Below, piece by piece: positions 17,120-23,520 of a stretch of DNA of 40,302 nucleotides. Position 1 is the stretch's first letter; each line of letters opens with the position of its first letter. The position numbers and the translations under genes are program-made. The stretch comes from a virus: positions 1 to 40,302 of IMG/VR virus record IMGVR_UViG_3300032311_000186. One strand, 5' to 3'. Below the pieces are notes generated by a model, which was not told the origin of the DNA, ran no database searches, and saw nothing but the letters and a program-made list of their open reading frames with translations.

Positions 17120-17944
17120 TTAATCTCCTTGAGATTCACGTTTTGTGCGAGCAATAAATGCCTTAATAGCATCTTCTTCATTTTCATACCAATTGCGTTC
17201 TTTAAACACACCAGGTGTTCTTTCAACAGAAGTACCAGAGTTACGTACAGTACTATCTGAAAAATTCTTTAATCCTGCTTCTTCAGCTTCTTTTGCATTC
17301 TTAAGTTTCTCATTAATGTTTTGCATTTGTTCAGGTGTTCTTTTGAAAATTAATCTGCCAGCACTATCTCTAACTTCAGTATTCTTAGCACCAAGTGCTG
17401 GTGCCTTAGGTACTGGAGGTAATTCAACTTTTGGTCTTGGAATCTTTGGCGCTTCATCATATGATTTAATATCAAATATCTGTGGTTTTGGTAAAGCTGG
17501 CTTCATAGGCTCAGTAACTCTTTTAGTTTCTGGTGTCCACTTACGCATACCTGGAGCTAAAGGTGGACGAATATTTACTGCCTCTGGAGGAAGGGGATTA
17601 GTTCTCAAAGGAGGCATATCAGGGCGTAGCCCTCTGTTCATCTGAGCTTCAATAGCCGCTCTTTGTTCAGGTGATACTGAACCTAACCCAAATGCTTTAG
17701 CTTTTTCTTTAGCTAAATCTTTACCAGAAATTTCTTTAGGTTCTGGAACTGAACGGAATAATTTTTTTTCTTCTGGTTTAGCTACGACAGGCTTAACTGG
17801 AACTTTAACAATTTCATTTTCAGGATTGTAAAGAACTCTAGGTTTAGAAAACCCAGCTGCTTTTTCTGCAATCTCTTTAGCTTCCTTAGCAAGCTGTGCA
17901 GCTTTAGTAAGCCCTATAGATATACCTTTAATTGGGATTGCCAT
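17120..17944 (-). CDS. Pro/Lys-rich putative virion protein (274 aa)
   Basis: N-terminal amphipathic helix (MAIPIKGISIGLTKAAQLAK) followed by a long Pro/Lys-rich, probably disordered region (PVKPVVAKPEEKKL, KALPKPQIF-type phrases) and a helical C-terminus (NEEDAIKAFIARTKRES). The N-terminal PIK-x-I pattern is shared with the 99-aa gene upstream. It ends four bases before the portal start. No recognised family; a packaged protein or chaperone is possible. Confidence 0.5.
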   Translation of the reverse strand: MAIPIKGISIGLTKAAQLAKEAKEIAEKAAGFSKPRVLYNPENEIVKVPVKPVVAKPEEKKLFRSVPEPKEISGKDLAKEKAKAFGLGSVSPEQRAAIEAQMNRGLRPDMPPLRTNPLPPEAVNIRPPLAPGMRKWTPETKRVTEPMKPALPKPQIFDIKSYDEAPKIPRPKVELPPVPKAPALGAKNTEVRDSAGRLIFKRTPEQMQNINEKLKNAKEAEEAGLKNFSDSTVRNSGTSVERTPGVFKERNWYENEEDAIKAFIARTKRESQGD

Positions 17945-17950
17945 TGTTGC

Positions 17951-18121
17951 CTATCTATAAACTTTAGATACGTATTTAGCGCCTTCTTTAACAATACCAC
18001 CAACAGCACGAGAACCTATTTTAGCTACTTTAATAACTGGAATAAAACTTGAAGCAACGGTTTGAGTAAATGCTACATGGTCTTTTAAAGTTGGTAATGC
18101 CATTTTCTTAGAGCTATTCAT
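17951..18121 (-). CDS. Small amphipathic protein (56 aa)
   Basis: Encodes MNSSKKMALPTLKDHVAFTQ then TVASSFIPVIKVAKIGSRAV and GGIVKEGAKYVSKVYR. It begins at a TAATG overlap with the gene upstream; ATG 18103 (MALPTLKD) is a second possible start. The centre is moderately hydrophobic and positively flanked, as in membrane-active or ejection peptides. No family recognised. Confidence 0.5.
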   Translation of the reverse strand: MNSSKKMALPTLKDHVAFTQTVASSFIPVIKVAKIGSRAVGGIVKEGAKYVSKVYR

Positions 18122-18420
18122 TATCTACCACGTTTGTTGCTATTGATTTTAATAGTTTTACCAAAATTCTCACCAGAGCTCATGTTATACATCATTTCAT
18201 CCATTTGTTGCTTACTAGCGGAAGCCATGTCTTTATCATGTTCAGCCTGAAGAGCAGCATTTCTTTGTTTCTCTGATTGCACAACTTTTACATTACTGAT
18301 AGGTGGAGCGCCGCCATTCTTGTAAATTGGGTTGACAGTCTTACCACTGATACCTTTATCAACAGCACTACGTGTTGCCAGTTTTACGCCCAACTTTATA
18401 GCTTTAATTGGATTTACCAT
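18121..18420 (-). CDS. Small basic protein downstream of terminase (99 aa)
   Basis: The protein opens with an amphipathic basic helix (MVNPIKAIKLGVKLATRSAV) and ends in a basic tail (GKTIKINSNKRGR); between them is a polar helix (EKQRNAALQAEHDKDMASAS). It follows the terminase stop by eight bases. The N-terminus resembles that of the 274-aa protein, suggesting a shared targeting or membrane-interaction element. Function unknown. Confidence 0.5.
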   Translation of the reverse strand: MVNPIKAIKLGVKLATRSAVDKGISGKTVNPIYKNGGAPPISNVKVVQSEKQRNAALQAEHDKDMASASKQQMDEMMYNMSSGENFGKTIKINSNKRGR

Positions 18421-18428
18421 GTTAGTTC

Positions 18429-20315
18429 CTATCCGTAGACTTCAGACCATTGCTCACTAAAAGCATCGTCTAAGTTGATTGAGTTTCTTTTTTCCATCTG
18501 AGCTCTAGTGGCCCATCTGTTATCTAAATAAGGTGTTACCCTTGTTCCGCTTTGAATCAATTCTCTTGCTCTAATAATTGCAAACCATAAAGCCATAACA
18601 CAGTCAGTCTTACCCCTAGTGTCTGGCTTCCAAGTAATCAACTGCTGTACTAAAGCTTTGATTCCTTCTGAGCCATCACTAGATGGGAGTTCGAGGATGT
18701 TGTTGTTTTGAAACTTACCGTCTTGAGTAGTTCCAAATAAGCTTGACATGGAGGCAACTCCAAAGTTCGAGTCCCATTTATTTTTTCCTGTATGGTGAGA
18801 ATTAAGCCGTACGCCGTATCCAGCAAGCCATTGCCGTAAGCTGTCATCTAATTCAAATGCTTTCTGAAATGCGTTAATTTCAATTCGTATTTCTTGGGGT
18901 TTATATTTAATAGTCATAGCTTCTATAGCATCACGTATCTTCTGATAACTAGGCTCTGCCATGTTCATGCAATCTAGTACGTAGATACGACCATCAGCTC
19001 TATTAAAAGTTATTGCAACCAAAGCTGCATGTCCGGCAATAGCTGGGTCCATACCAATAATGGTGTAGCCCTCAACGTGCTTAGGATGACCTGATGCCCC
19101 TGGCTTTAAAGGTCCGACTCTTCTAGTCCCGAGTATGCTTCCCTGTACCAAAGCTGGCGGGAAGATAGAGTTTTCTTGTACGTCTTCTTGTTGATAGACA
19201 AGAGCCCACGTAGTAGGAGTAACCTCGGAACGACGTTTGAATAATGTTTGTCCATCCCACTTGGGATAGAAGCCGTTCTCTTGTGGTGTATCTGTATCGC
19301 CATCCCAGGGTACATCTGACTCTTTCCAAAGCGTAACCCAATTCTTTGGGTCAACGTCATACTCAAGTACAGCAGGCATACCCATATAAGTAAAGGGAGA
19401 CCTACCACCAGACCAATGCTCAGGACTACGAAGCTCCTTATATAAGTCACTTGGCGCAATTCTAGTCCCCACTATTAATAGCTTGCCGTTTTTGCCGAGA
19501 CGAGTGATAACTTCTTTTTGCAGCCAGTTAAGTTGTTTTTCCCATTCATGGGCGTTAGCTGTGGTTATCACGTCGTCAAGAATAATTAAATCTGCACGGG
19601 CTCCATAAATCTGCCCACCCATACCAAGAGCTTGAATGGTAGGGTCTTTCTCACTTGAGTTACGAGCATCGCTCCCGAGATACACTGTATCGGTTCGCCA
19701 AGTATCTGCGTCTTCTTTCCACCCACCTTGAGGACCAAATGCGTTTTGCATCTTAAGCCATCTTGGATGTGAGAGACGTTGCTTGATTGCGTACACGTAT
19801 TCTCGTGCCTTTATCAGTGTCTTAGAAACGACGATGATTCTAACATTAGGGTCGAGAGCGATACGGTATGTTGAGTAGTTCACGGTAATAACCGTGCTCT
19901 TAGCGTGCTCCGGTGGCACGTTAATAAGAATCCTAGACTTATCAGCCTTGTCATATATCATGCTAGGGTGAAGCCAGGAAGGTTCCCGTCCCTCTAACAG
20001 GTCGACCCAGTCTTGATGATGTGGGAAGACCGTCTGGTCTAAAAAATTTTTTGAAAATTCAGCAAAGGGTAAATCCTGTTTATCATAACCTAGGTTAGCT
20101 AGAGTAAGAGTCTCCCCTAGTTCCTTAGCCTTGGCTAACTCCTTTGCAAAGTTAGCATCCCTGACCATCCACTGCCGAATCGTATCTGGTTTCTTGCCAG
20201 CTAGATTCATAGCTTGGTGGGTAGTAGCTCCTTGGCTCACTAACTCTATAACCTTAGCTTTTGCCTCGGCTAGAGCCTTAACTTTAAAATGCTCTTCGCC
20301 CGCCTTGAATGTCAT
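18429..20315 (-). CDS. terL: Terminase large subunit with N-terminal HTH
   Basis: DNA-packaging motor of 628 aa. ATG 20315 is chosen because AAAGGA lies four bases upstream; the open frame to 20471 adds 52 residues with Cys and Leu-rich non-conserved text. Residues about 18-60 form a helix-turn-helix (VIELVSQGATTHQAMNLAG, KKPDTIRQWM), which may replace a small subunit, as no terS gene is seen. The ATPase follows: Walker A-like NVPPEHAKST (about 132-141), Walker B LIILDD (243-248), then the GTR motif in LLIVGTRIAPSDLY. The nuclease domain has TIIGMDPAIAGH (Asp about 423) and EIRIEINAFQKAFEL. It is the first gene of the late unit. Confidence 0.92.
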   Translation of the reverse strand: MTFKAGEEHFKVKALAEAKAKVIELVSQGATTHQAMNLAGKKPDTIRQWMVRDANFAKELAKAKELGETLTLANLGYDKQDLPFAEFSKNFLDQTVFPHHQDWVDLLEGREPSWLHPSMIYDKADKSRILINVPPEHAKSTVITVNYSTYRIALDPNVRIIVVSKTLIKAREYVYAIKQRLSHPRWLKMQNAFGPQGGWKEDADTWRTDTVYLGSDARNSSEKDPTIQALGMGGQIYGARADLIILDDVITTANAHEWEKQLNWLQKEVITRLGKNGKLLIVGTRIAPSDLYKELRSPEHWSGGRSPFTYMGMPAVLEYDVDPKNWVTLWKESDVPWDGDTDTPQENGFYPKWDGQTLFKRRSEVTPTTWALVYQQEDVQENSIFPPALVQGSILGTRRVGPLKPGASGHPKHVEGYTIIGMDPAIAGHAALVAITFNRADGRIYVLDCMNMAEPSYQKIRDAIEAMTIKYKPQEIRIEINAFQKAFELDDSLRQWLAGYGVRLNSHHTGKNKWDSNFGVASMSSLFGTTQDGKFQNNNILELPSSDGSEGIKALVQQLITWKPDTRGKTDCVMALWFAIIRARELIQSGTRVTPYLDNRWATRAQMEKRNSINLDDAFSEQWSEVYG

Positions 20316-20383
20316 GGTGTCCTTTAGATAGTCTTTTGCCGTCCTACACTGTCTGTCAGTCACCTGTACTGTAACTGTATGAG

Positions 20384-20404
20384 CCAGGCTATATAAAAGC
20401 CTGG
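20384..20404. promoter_or_regulatory. Hairpin in the terminase leader
   Basis: A six-base-pair perfect inverted repeat CCAGGC / GCCTGG encloses a nine-base A/T loop (tatataaaa), about 70 bases upstream of the terminase start. The loop reads TTTTATATA on the minus strand, which could double as a weak -10 element. Nearby lie ACAGTAC-type words (20366-20372 as GTACTGT, 20425-20431). Role uncertain. Confidence 0.3.
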
Positions 20405-20513
20405 CGAATAACTTACTGCTACATACAGTACTAATCCGTCCAAACAGGTAAAACGGACGTTTTATTCTCAACTATTTTTATCACCTATGCTAAGTAGGTC
20501 GTTATGTCCTATT

Positions 20514-20543
20514 TTGTACTGATTTAGCAAGGGTCACTATAAC
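20514..20543 (+). promoter_or_regulatory. Candidate early promoter
   Basis: TTGTAC (20514-20519) and TATAAC (20538-20543) are separated by 18 bases, a fair sigma-70-like pair facing the early genes. Transcription would begin near 20550 and give a leader of roughly 440 bases carrying all the hairpins that follow. A second -10-like TATACT occurs at 20586-20591. Both are pattern-only calls. Confidence 0.35.
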
Positions 20544-20591
20544 CACAAATAATTTTAGGGAGAGATACAGTACCTACTTACGGGGTATACT

Positions 20592-20686
20592 TAAAAGCCT
20601 CCGGGTCATACGACCCTCCAGCTTTTAGACTGCCGCTCTATACTGCTATACAGTCAGGCGTCTGCAGGACTGCTCACTCCACGCCT
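20592..20686 (+). ncRNA. Upstream structured leader segment
   Basis: Three stems can be drawn in a row. First, TAAAAGC (20592-20598) pairs with GCTTTTA (20621-20627) and encloses GGGTC-ATAC-GACCC (20603-20616). Second, GACTG (20628-20632) pairs with CAGTC (20651-20655). Third, AGGCGT (20656-20661) pairs with ACGCCT (20681-20686). No open reading frame with a ribosome site covers the segment. It may be an untranslated leader, a small RNA or a replication-origin structure; the strand is assumed. Confidence 0.4.
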
Positions 20687-20767
20687 TAACCAGGCGCTCC
20701 GTGTGCTTCAGGACTTAAACAAAAATCCCATGCTAACTGCACAAGATTTAAATACAAAGTACTAATG

Positions 20768-20785
20768 GAACGGCTAGCGCCGTTC
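20768..20785. other. Perfect short hairpin
   Basis: GAACGGC (20768-20774) pairs with GCCGTTC (20779-20785) around a four-base TAGC loop, seven pairs without mismatch. No T-run follows on either strand, so it is not an ordinary terminator. It separates the two structured segments of the early leader and could be a protein-binding site or mRNA structure. Confidence 0.4.
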
Positions 20786-20852
20786 AATGTTGTTAAAGAG
20801 TAACTGCCTTACTGCCTCCTGCTGGACACAGACAGAGTTCGCTGGTGTTCCC

Positions 20853-20949
20853 ATTGTACACCCGTCCGCAAGTCGCAAGGGCCTTCAGCCCTTAGAGCGC
20901 GACTCGGAGCCTGAGCTGAAATACGCTCAGGTGCGTTAGGGTGTCCAAT
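20853..20949 (+). ncRNA. Candidate three-way-junction RNA before the first early gene
   Basis: The outer stem pairs ATTG-T-ACACCC (20853-20863) with GGGTGT-C-CAAT (20939-20949): ten pairs with one mismatch. It continues through CGCA (20867-20870) / TGCG (20932-20935). Inside are two arms. Arm one pairs AGTCGC (20871-20876) with GCGACT (20899-20904), topped by AAGGGC-CTTCA-GCCCTT (20877-20893). Arm two is CCTGAGC (20910-20916) with GCTCAGG (20925-20931) and an eight-base loop. The structure ends 41 bases before ATG 20991. It could be a cis-acting leader, a stable small RNA or a DNA structure such as an origin. Not tRNA-like; no known class recognised. Confidence 0.55.
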
Positions 20950-20990
20950 TGTAGGTGACTTTCAAAGGTTGAGAGTCAGAAGGGTAAAAA

Positions 20991-21392
20991 ATGACAAGCC
21001 AAGGAATCAATATCACAAACCAGTGCTACGACTGCTTACAAATGGACGCATTGTGTGATAACTGCCAAGACCTTGCAGACGCTCGAGTGGCAGACCTAGC
21101 CCATGAACTTGTAGATGAAGGCAACCTTCAATACAAATACCAGTGGGTATATTCTACAAAGCAACCAAGTGGCCATGATTGGGTATCTGCAACCCAAATC
21201 GTGGGCAAAGATACAGACGGTTTCTTTATACTTCGTAAGGAATACTTCGAAGGCGAGATTCATGCACGCAGTGAATCTATATCCTTCGACGATGACACTG
21301 AAATTCCAAACAATCAAGTTGTTTGTAACTGGTGTCATCTAACAACACTCGCGCAAACCAAGTGTGTTAACTGCGATGAATATGTCTCATAA
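20991..21392 (+). CDS. Early zinc-binding protein (133 aa), unknown
   Basis: First gene of the early unit, with AGAAGGG six bases before the ATG. It has two Cys pairs near the N-terminus (CYDC and CDNC at about 13-27) and two near the C-terminus (CNWC and CVNC), enough for two zinc knuckles around a middle domain rich in aromatic and acidic residues. First-gene position suggests a host-takeover protein, but this is inference; no family recognised. Confidence 0.65.
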   Translation: MTSQGINITNQCYDCLQMDALCDNCQDLADARVADLAHELVDEGNLQYKYQWVYSTKQPSGHDWVSATQIVGKDTDGFFILRKEYFEGEIHARSESISFDDDTEIPNNQVVCNWCHLTTLAQTKCVNCDEYVS

Positions 21393-21522
21393 GTTAGAGA
21401 CAGGCAAATGCCCGTTTTGCCAAACAAGTTACGGGTTGATGTGGTGCACAACATGTGACCAAGCATGGTGTGAAGTATGTGGTTGGGGAGAACTAAGCAC
21501 ATACTGCTTTACCAAAGACTAA
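21376..21522 (+). CDS. Tiny zinc-ribbon protein (48 aa)
   Basis: Overlaps the end of the preceding gene. ATG 21376 or 21382 starts MNMSHKLETGKCPFCQTSYG, continuing LMWCTTCDQAWCEVCGWGEL. Three CxxC pairs (CPFC, CTTC, CEVC) in under 30 residues indicate a zinc ribbon or RING-like mini-fold. No clear Shine-Dalgarno sequence; translation is probably coupled to the upstream gene. Confidence 0.6.
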   Translation: MNMSHKLETGKCPFCQTSYGLMWCTTCDQAWCEVCGWGELSTYCFTKD

Positions 21523-21528
21523 CAGGCT

Positions 21529-21556
21529 GCCCCCCAGTAACAAGTGACAGGGGGGC
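21529..21556 (+). promoter_or_regulatory. GC-rich hairpin between early genes
   Basis: GCCCCCC (21529-21535) pairs with GGGGGGC (21550-21556), loop of 14 bases, in the 62-base gap after the tiny zinc-ribbon gene. There is no T-run downstream, so it more likely affects mRNA stability or processing upstream of the SSB-like gene than ends transcription. Confidence 0.45.
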
Positions 21557-21596
21557 AACCCCAGAAAATCCAACTAACTAAGAAATGGAGCACCAA

Positions 21597-21923
21597 ATGA
21601 ACACAGTAACACTGACAGGACAAATCAAGAATATCCAAACTAAAGAGAACGGAAACTGGAAAATCAAAACCGCTTCATTCTCTCAATACGCTATTCTTGA
21701 TAGCGGGAAAACTGGTTGTGTCTTTACTTTCCCAATCGTATTTACTCAGGCTCGTCTAGGTTTAGCAGACGGCTTAACTCCAAATGAAAACGGAGTTATA
21801 GAAAATGTAAAACTTACAGGCAGACTAGTAACTAACTTCGATAGACGGAAAGATGTAGAAAATAAAGACCGTCGCAAACCTTGGACTCAAATCGAAGTAC
21901 AAGAACTAGTACTAAGCAACTAA
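21597..21923 (+). CDS. SSB-like OB-fold protein, putative
   Basis: A 108-aa protein. ATG 21597 is preferred over 21585 because GGAG sits six bases ahead of it. The pattern MNTVTLTGQIKNIQTKENGN, then FTFPIVFTQARLG and NVKLTGRLVTNFDRR, with alternating hydrophobic strands, resembles an OB-fold single-strand DNA-binding protein. The acidic C-terminal tail typical of bacterial SSB is absent. It precedes a strong terminator, so it would be abundant in the first transcript. Function is inferred from fold pattern and position. Confidence 0.45.
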   Translation: MNTVTLTGQIKNIQTKENGNWKIKTASFSQYAILDSGKTGCVFTFPIVFTQARLGLADGLTPNENGVIENVKLTGRLVTNFDRRKDVENKDRRKPWTQIEVQELVLSN

Positions 21924-21932
21924 TAAATACTC

Positions 21933-21973
21933 AGGGATACCAGGCTTCGGCTTGGTATCCCTCTATTTTTTTT
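21933..21973 (+). terminator. Intrinsic terminator with UUCG tetraloop
   Basis: AGGGATACCAGGC (21933-21945), TTCG loop, then GCTTGGTATCCCT (21950-21962): thirteen pairs including one G-T, closed by C(UUCG)G and followed by CTA and eight T (21966-21973). This is a textbook rho-independent terminator ten bases after the SSB-like gene. A second hairpin, CCCGCC / GGCGGG (21980-21985 / 21993-21998), follows. Genes beyond need read-through or another promoter. Confidence 0.9.
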
Positions 21974-22032
21974 CTAAAGCCCGCCGTATTATGGCGGGAC
22001 ACAGGAAGTCCATCGTCTATGAAAGGAAACAT

Positions 22033-22167
22033 ATGGAAATCGCAGTCGGAATAGAATGGTTAGAACTATATGCAGATAGCATAGGTCTAGCCATACAGGT
22101 ACCAACCTGGCTGGCAGTAGGTGCAGTCGGACTAACTTATTCAATCAGAATCTTAAGGAGAGGGTAG
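22033..22167 (+). CDS. Small single-pass membrane protein (44 aa)
   Basis: ATG 22033 is chosen from the longer open frame (21952) because AAAGGA precedes it and the upstream part covers the terminator. The product MEIAVGIEWLELYADSIGLA continues with IQVPTWLAVGAVGLTYSIRI and ends LRRG: one hydrophobic segment with a positive C-terminal flank, expected to sit in the host membrane. Candidate roles such as superinfection exclusion are speculation. Confidence 0.6.
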   Translation: MEIAVGIEWLELYADSIGLAIQVPTWLAVGAVGLTYSIRILRRG

Positions 22168-22168
22168 T

Positions 22169-22477
22169 ATGGAAATCTATGTACCGGTGGTATTCAAAAC
22201 TAATATAGATGTAAGCGCAATGCCTGAGTTAAAAAGGTACGATGAGATACGTATGCAGTGGGCAGGCGAGCAGTCTCTCTATGAGATACTGGACTTTATG
22301 ATAGCAACAATGAACAACCACGCTACCTTTGCTACGCTTGAGTACATCAAGCCAGTAAATACAACAGATAATTCTGCCTCATTTGCAATAGAGAAAGAGG
22401 TAGATTGGGAGGACGAACTCAACCATCTAATCAAGCAACATCAAGAGGAGGAATCAAATGAGTCTGATGGGTTATAG
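22169..22477 (+). CDS. Early protein, unknown (102 aa)
   Basis: Starts one base after the previous stop, with AGGAGAGGG upstream, so coupling is likely. The chain opens with MEIYVPVVFKTNIDVSAMPE, has a helical middle (SLYEILDFMIATMNNHATFA) and ends in a very acidic tail (LIKQHQEEESNESDGL). Such acidic small proteins can act as host inhibitors, but nothing in the sequence assigns a target. Confidence 0.6.
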   Translation: MEIYVPVVFKTNIDVSAMPELKRYDEIRMQWAGEQSLYEILDFMIATMNNHATFATLEYIKPVNTTDNSASFAIEKEVDWEDELNHLIKQHQEEESNESDGL

Positions 22478-22613
22478 TGTAGAACAAATCAAAGGAGCAA
22501 TAGATGTCTGCTACAAAGTAGGCTCTAGTGGTTCTATTAATCAAGATGATATGTCAATTATCATAATGGTAGGCGACATACTTGATGGACTTGTCGAGGA
22601 AGGTAGAGTCTAA
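22458..22613 (+). CDS. Tiny early protein (51 aa)
   Basis: Strong ribosome site GAGGAGGAA before ATG 22458, which overlaps the previous gene by 20 bases. Encodes MSLMGYSVEQIKGAIDVCYK, VGSSGSINQDDMSIIIMVGD and ILDGLVEEGRV, a compact helical protein resembling a short winged-helix-like or adaptor domain. No confident family. Confidence 0.55.
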   Translation: MSLMGYSVEQIKGAIDVCYKVGSSGSINQDDMSIIIMVGDILDGLVEEGRV

Positions 22614-22786
22614 TGCCCAAGTATAAAGTCTGGAAAGTCACTACCTATGAACAAGAACAAGATGTAACTGCACTAAATGAAACAGACGCAATTGAACAAG
22701 CCAGACTACACAATGCTTGGCTTGCACCTATGGACCAAGAGGAAACCTATGAAGCTCAATGGATTGGGGACGAGTACTATGAATGA
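22613..22786 (+). CDS. Tiny early protein (57 aa)
   Basis: Starts at a TAATG overlap. The sequence MPKYKVWKVTTYEQEQDVTA then LNETDAIEQARLHNAWLAPM looks like a short beta-alpha unit: a strand, a helix with regularly spaced Ala, and an acidic aromatic end (WIGDEYYE). Comparable short early proteins exist in actinophages, but I know no function. Confidence 0.55.
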   Translation: MPKYKVWKVTTYEQEQDVTALNETDAIEQARLHNAWLAPMDQEETYEAQWIGDEYYE

Positions 22787-22928
22787 TGTAGTCACTGACA
22801 TAGCATGGCAAGTTACTATCCGTACTAATGATGTCATTGGTATGACTGATGAAGCAAAGACTAAGTTCATCAGTGACCTAAACAAAGCAATACAAACTAT
22901 CTGCTGGTCTTACGGGGTGCATAACTAA
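22779..22928 (+). CDS. Tiny early protein (49 aa)
   Basis: ATG 22779 (MNDVVTDIAWQVTIRTNDVI) overlaps the previous stop by eight bases; the frame is open further upstream but GGGGACGAG before this ATG favours it. A strand and one amphipathic helix (DEAKTKFISDLNKAIQTICW) can be seen. Function unknown. Confidence 0.5.
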   Translation: MNDVVTDIAWQVTIRTNDVIGMTDEAKTKFISDLNKAIQTICWSYGVHN

Positions 22929-23062
22929 TGAGTGAACCTATGTATCTGCAAGGTGATGACTTCGCATTGGATACTAAACCATGCGATGGTTGTGACCAAG
23001 AAGAATGCGTATGTGATGATGATGATTCCGGATTACCTGACCGTATGTGGGAGGATGAATGA
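22928..23062 (+). CDS. Tiny acidic Cys-rich protein (44 aa)
   Basis: TAATG start. Product MSEPMYLQGDDFALDTKPCD, GCDQEECVCDDDDSGLPDRM, WEDE: four Cys (CDGC, CVC) embedded in acidic residues, suggesting a metal-binding knuckle. Its stop overlaps the start of the secreted protein gene (ATGA). Confidence 0.5.
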   Translation: MSEPMYLQGDDFALDTKPCDGCDQEECVCDDDDSGLPDRMWEDE

Positions 23063-23505
23063 AACAATTACTTAAACGTAATGTGTCTATCGTCAGCTCA
23101 TTGTGGTTAATACTAAGTGGGTTGATTGGATATCCATCATCTGCTTATGCAATAGCAGTAGGTAGTAGACCGGAATGCAGAGAGGCACCTAATTCTTACT
23201 GGACACCACGTTTTGCTAAGACTTATGCCCGTGCGTACATGAACATAATGTACAACTGGAACTCCTCCGAGTTCATAGCTCTAAACAAATTGTGGACTGC
23301 TGAATCTAATTGGAGACACAACGCTTTCAATAAGAGTGCAGATAGAAACACAGGTAAACATGCGGGTGGTATACCACAGATACTAGGACTGGACCCTAAA
23401 GCGCCAGCCCCGCTGCAGATTGAGCGGGGACTGGCTTATATTGAACATAGATATAAGCGTCCGTCTATAGCTTGGGCACACCACCGTAAACACGGTTGGT
23501 ACTAA
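23059..23505 (+). CDS. Secreted lytic-transglycosylase-like protein
   Basis: A 148-aa protein with a clear signal peptide: a basic start (MKQLLKRNVS), a hydrophobic core to about residue 25 and an AYA cleavage site near residue 31. The mature part has LNKLWTAESNWRHNAFNKSA, with Glu82 in the A-E-S-x-W setting of lysozyme-like transglycosylases, then AGGIPQILGLDP (103-112) replacing the usual G-x-x-Q-x-x, and a final AWAHHRKHGWY. It resembles the actinobacterial Rpf/SLT-like cell-wall enzymes. It lies in the early unit, far from the lysis genes, just before the amidoligase, so a role in remodelling the wall during infection or in blocking superinfection is more likely than lysis. Confidence 0.72.
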   Translation: MKQLLKRNVSIVSSLWLILSGLIGYPSSAYAIAVGSRPECREAPNSYWTPRFAKTYARAYMNIMYNWNSSEFIALNKLWTAESNWRHNAFNKSADRNTGKHAGGIPQILGLDPKAPAPLQIERGLAYIEHRYKRPSIAWAHHRKHGWY

Positions 23506-23520
23506 CAGAAAGGGAACACA

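Noticed and set aside
17145-17645. Plus-strand 166-aa frame
   Set aside because: Antisense to the Pro/Lys-rich late gene, with no ribosome site and no neighbouring genes in that direction.
20316-20471. Extended terminase start at 20471
   Set aside because: Adds 52 residues unlike terminase and covers hairpin and repeat words; ATG 20315 has a good ribosome site.
20592-20690. tRNA gene in the structured leader
   Set aside because: Stems are present, but there is no seven-pair acceptor with D, anticodon and T arms in the right order, and no T-loop GGTTC box.
20730-20765. Leader peptide MLTAQDLNTKY
   Set aside because: No ribosome site in front of the ATG and no attenuator layout behind it.
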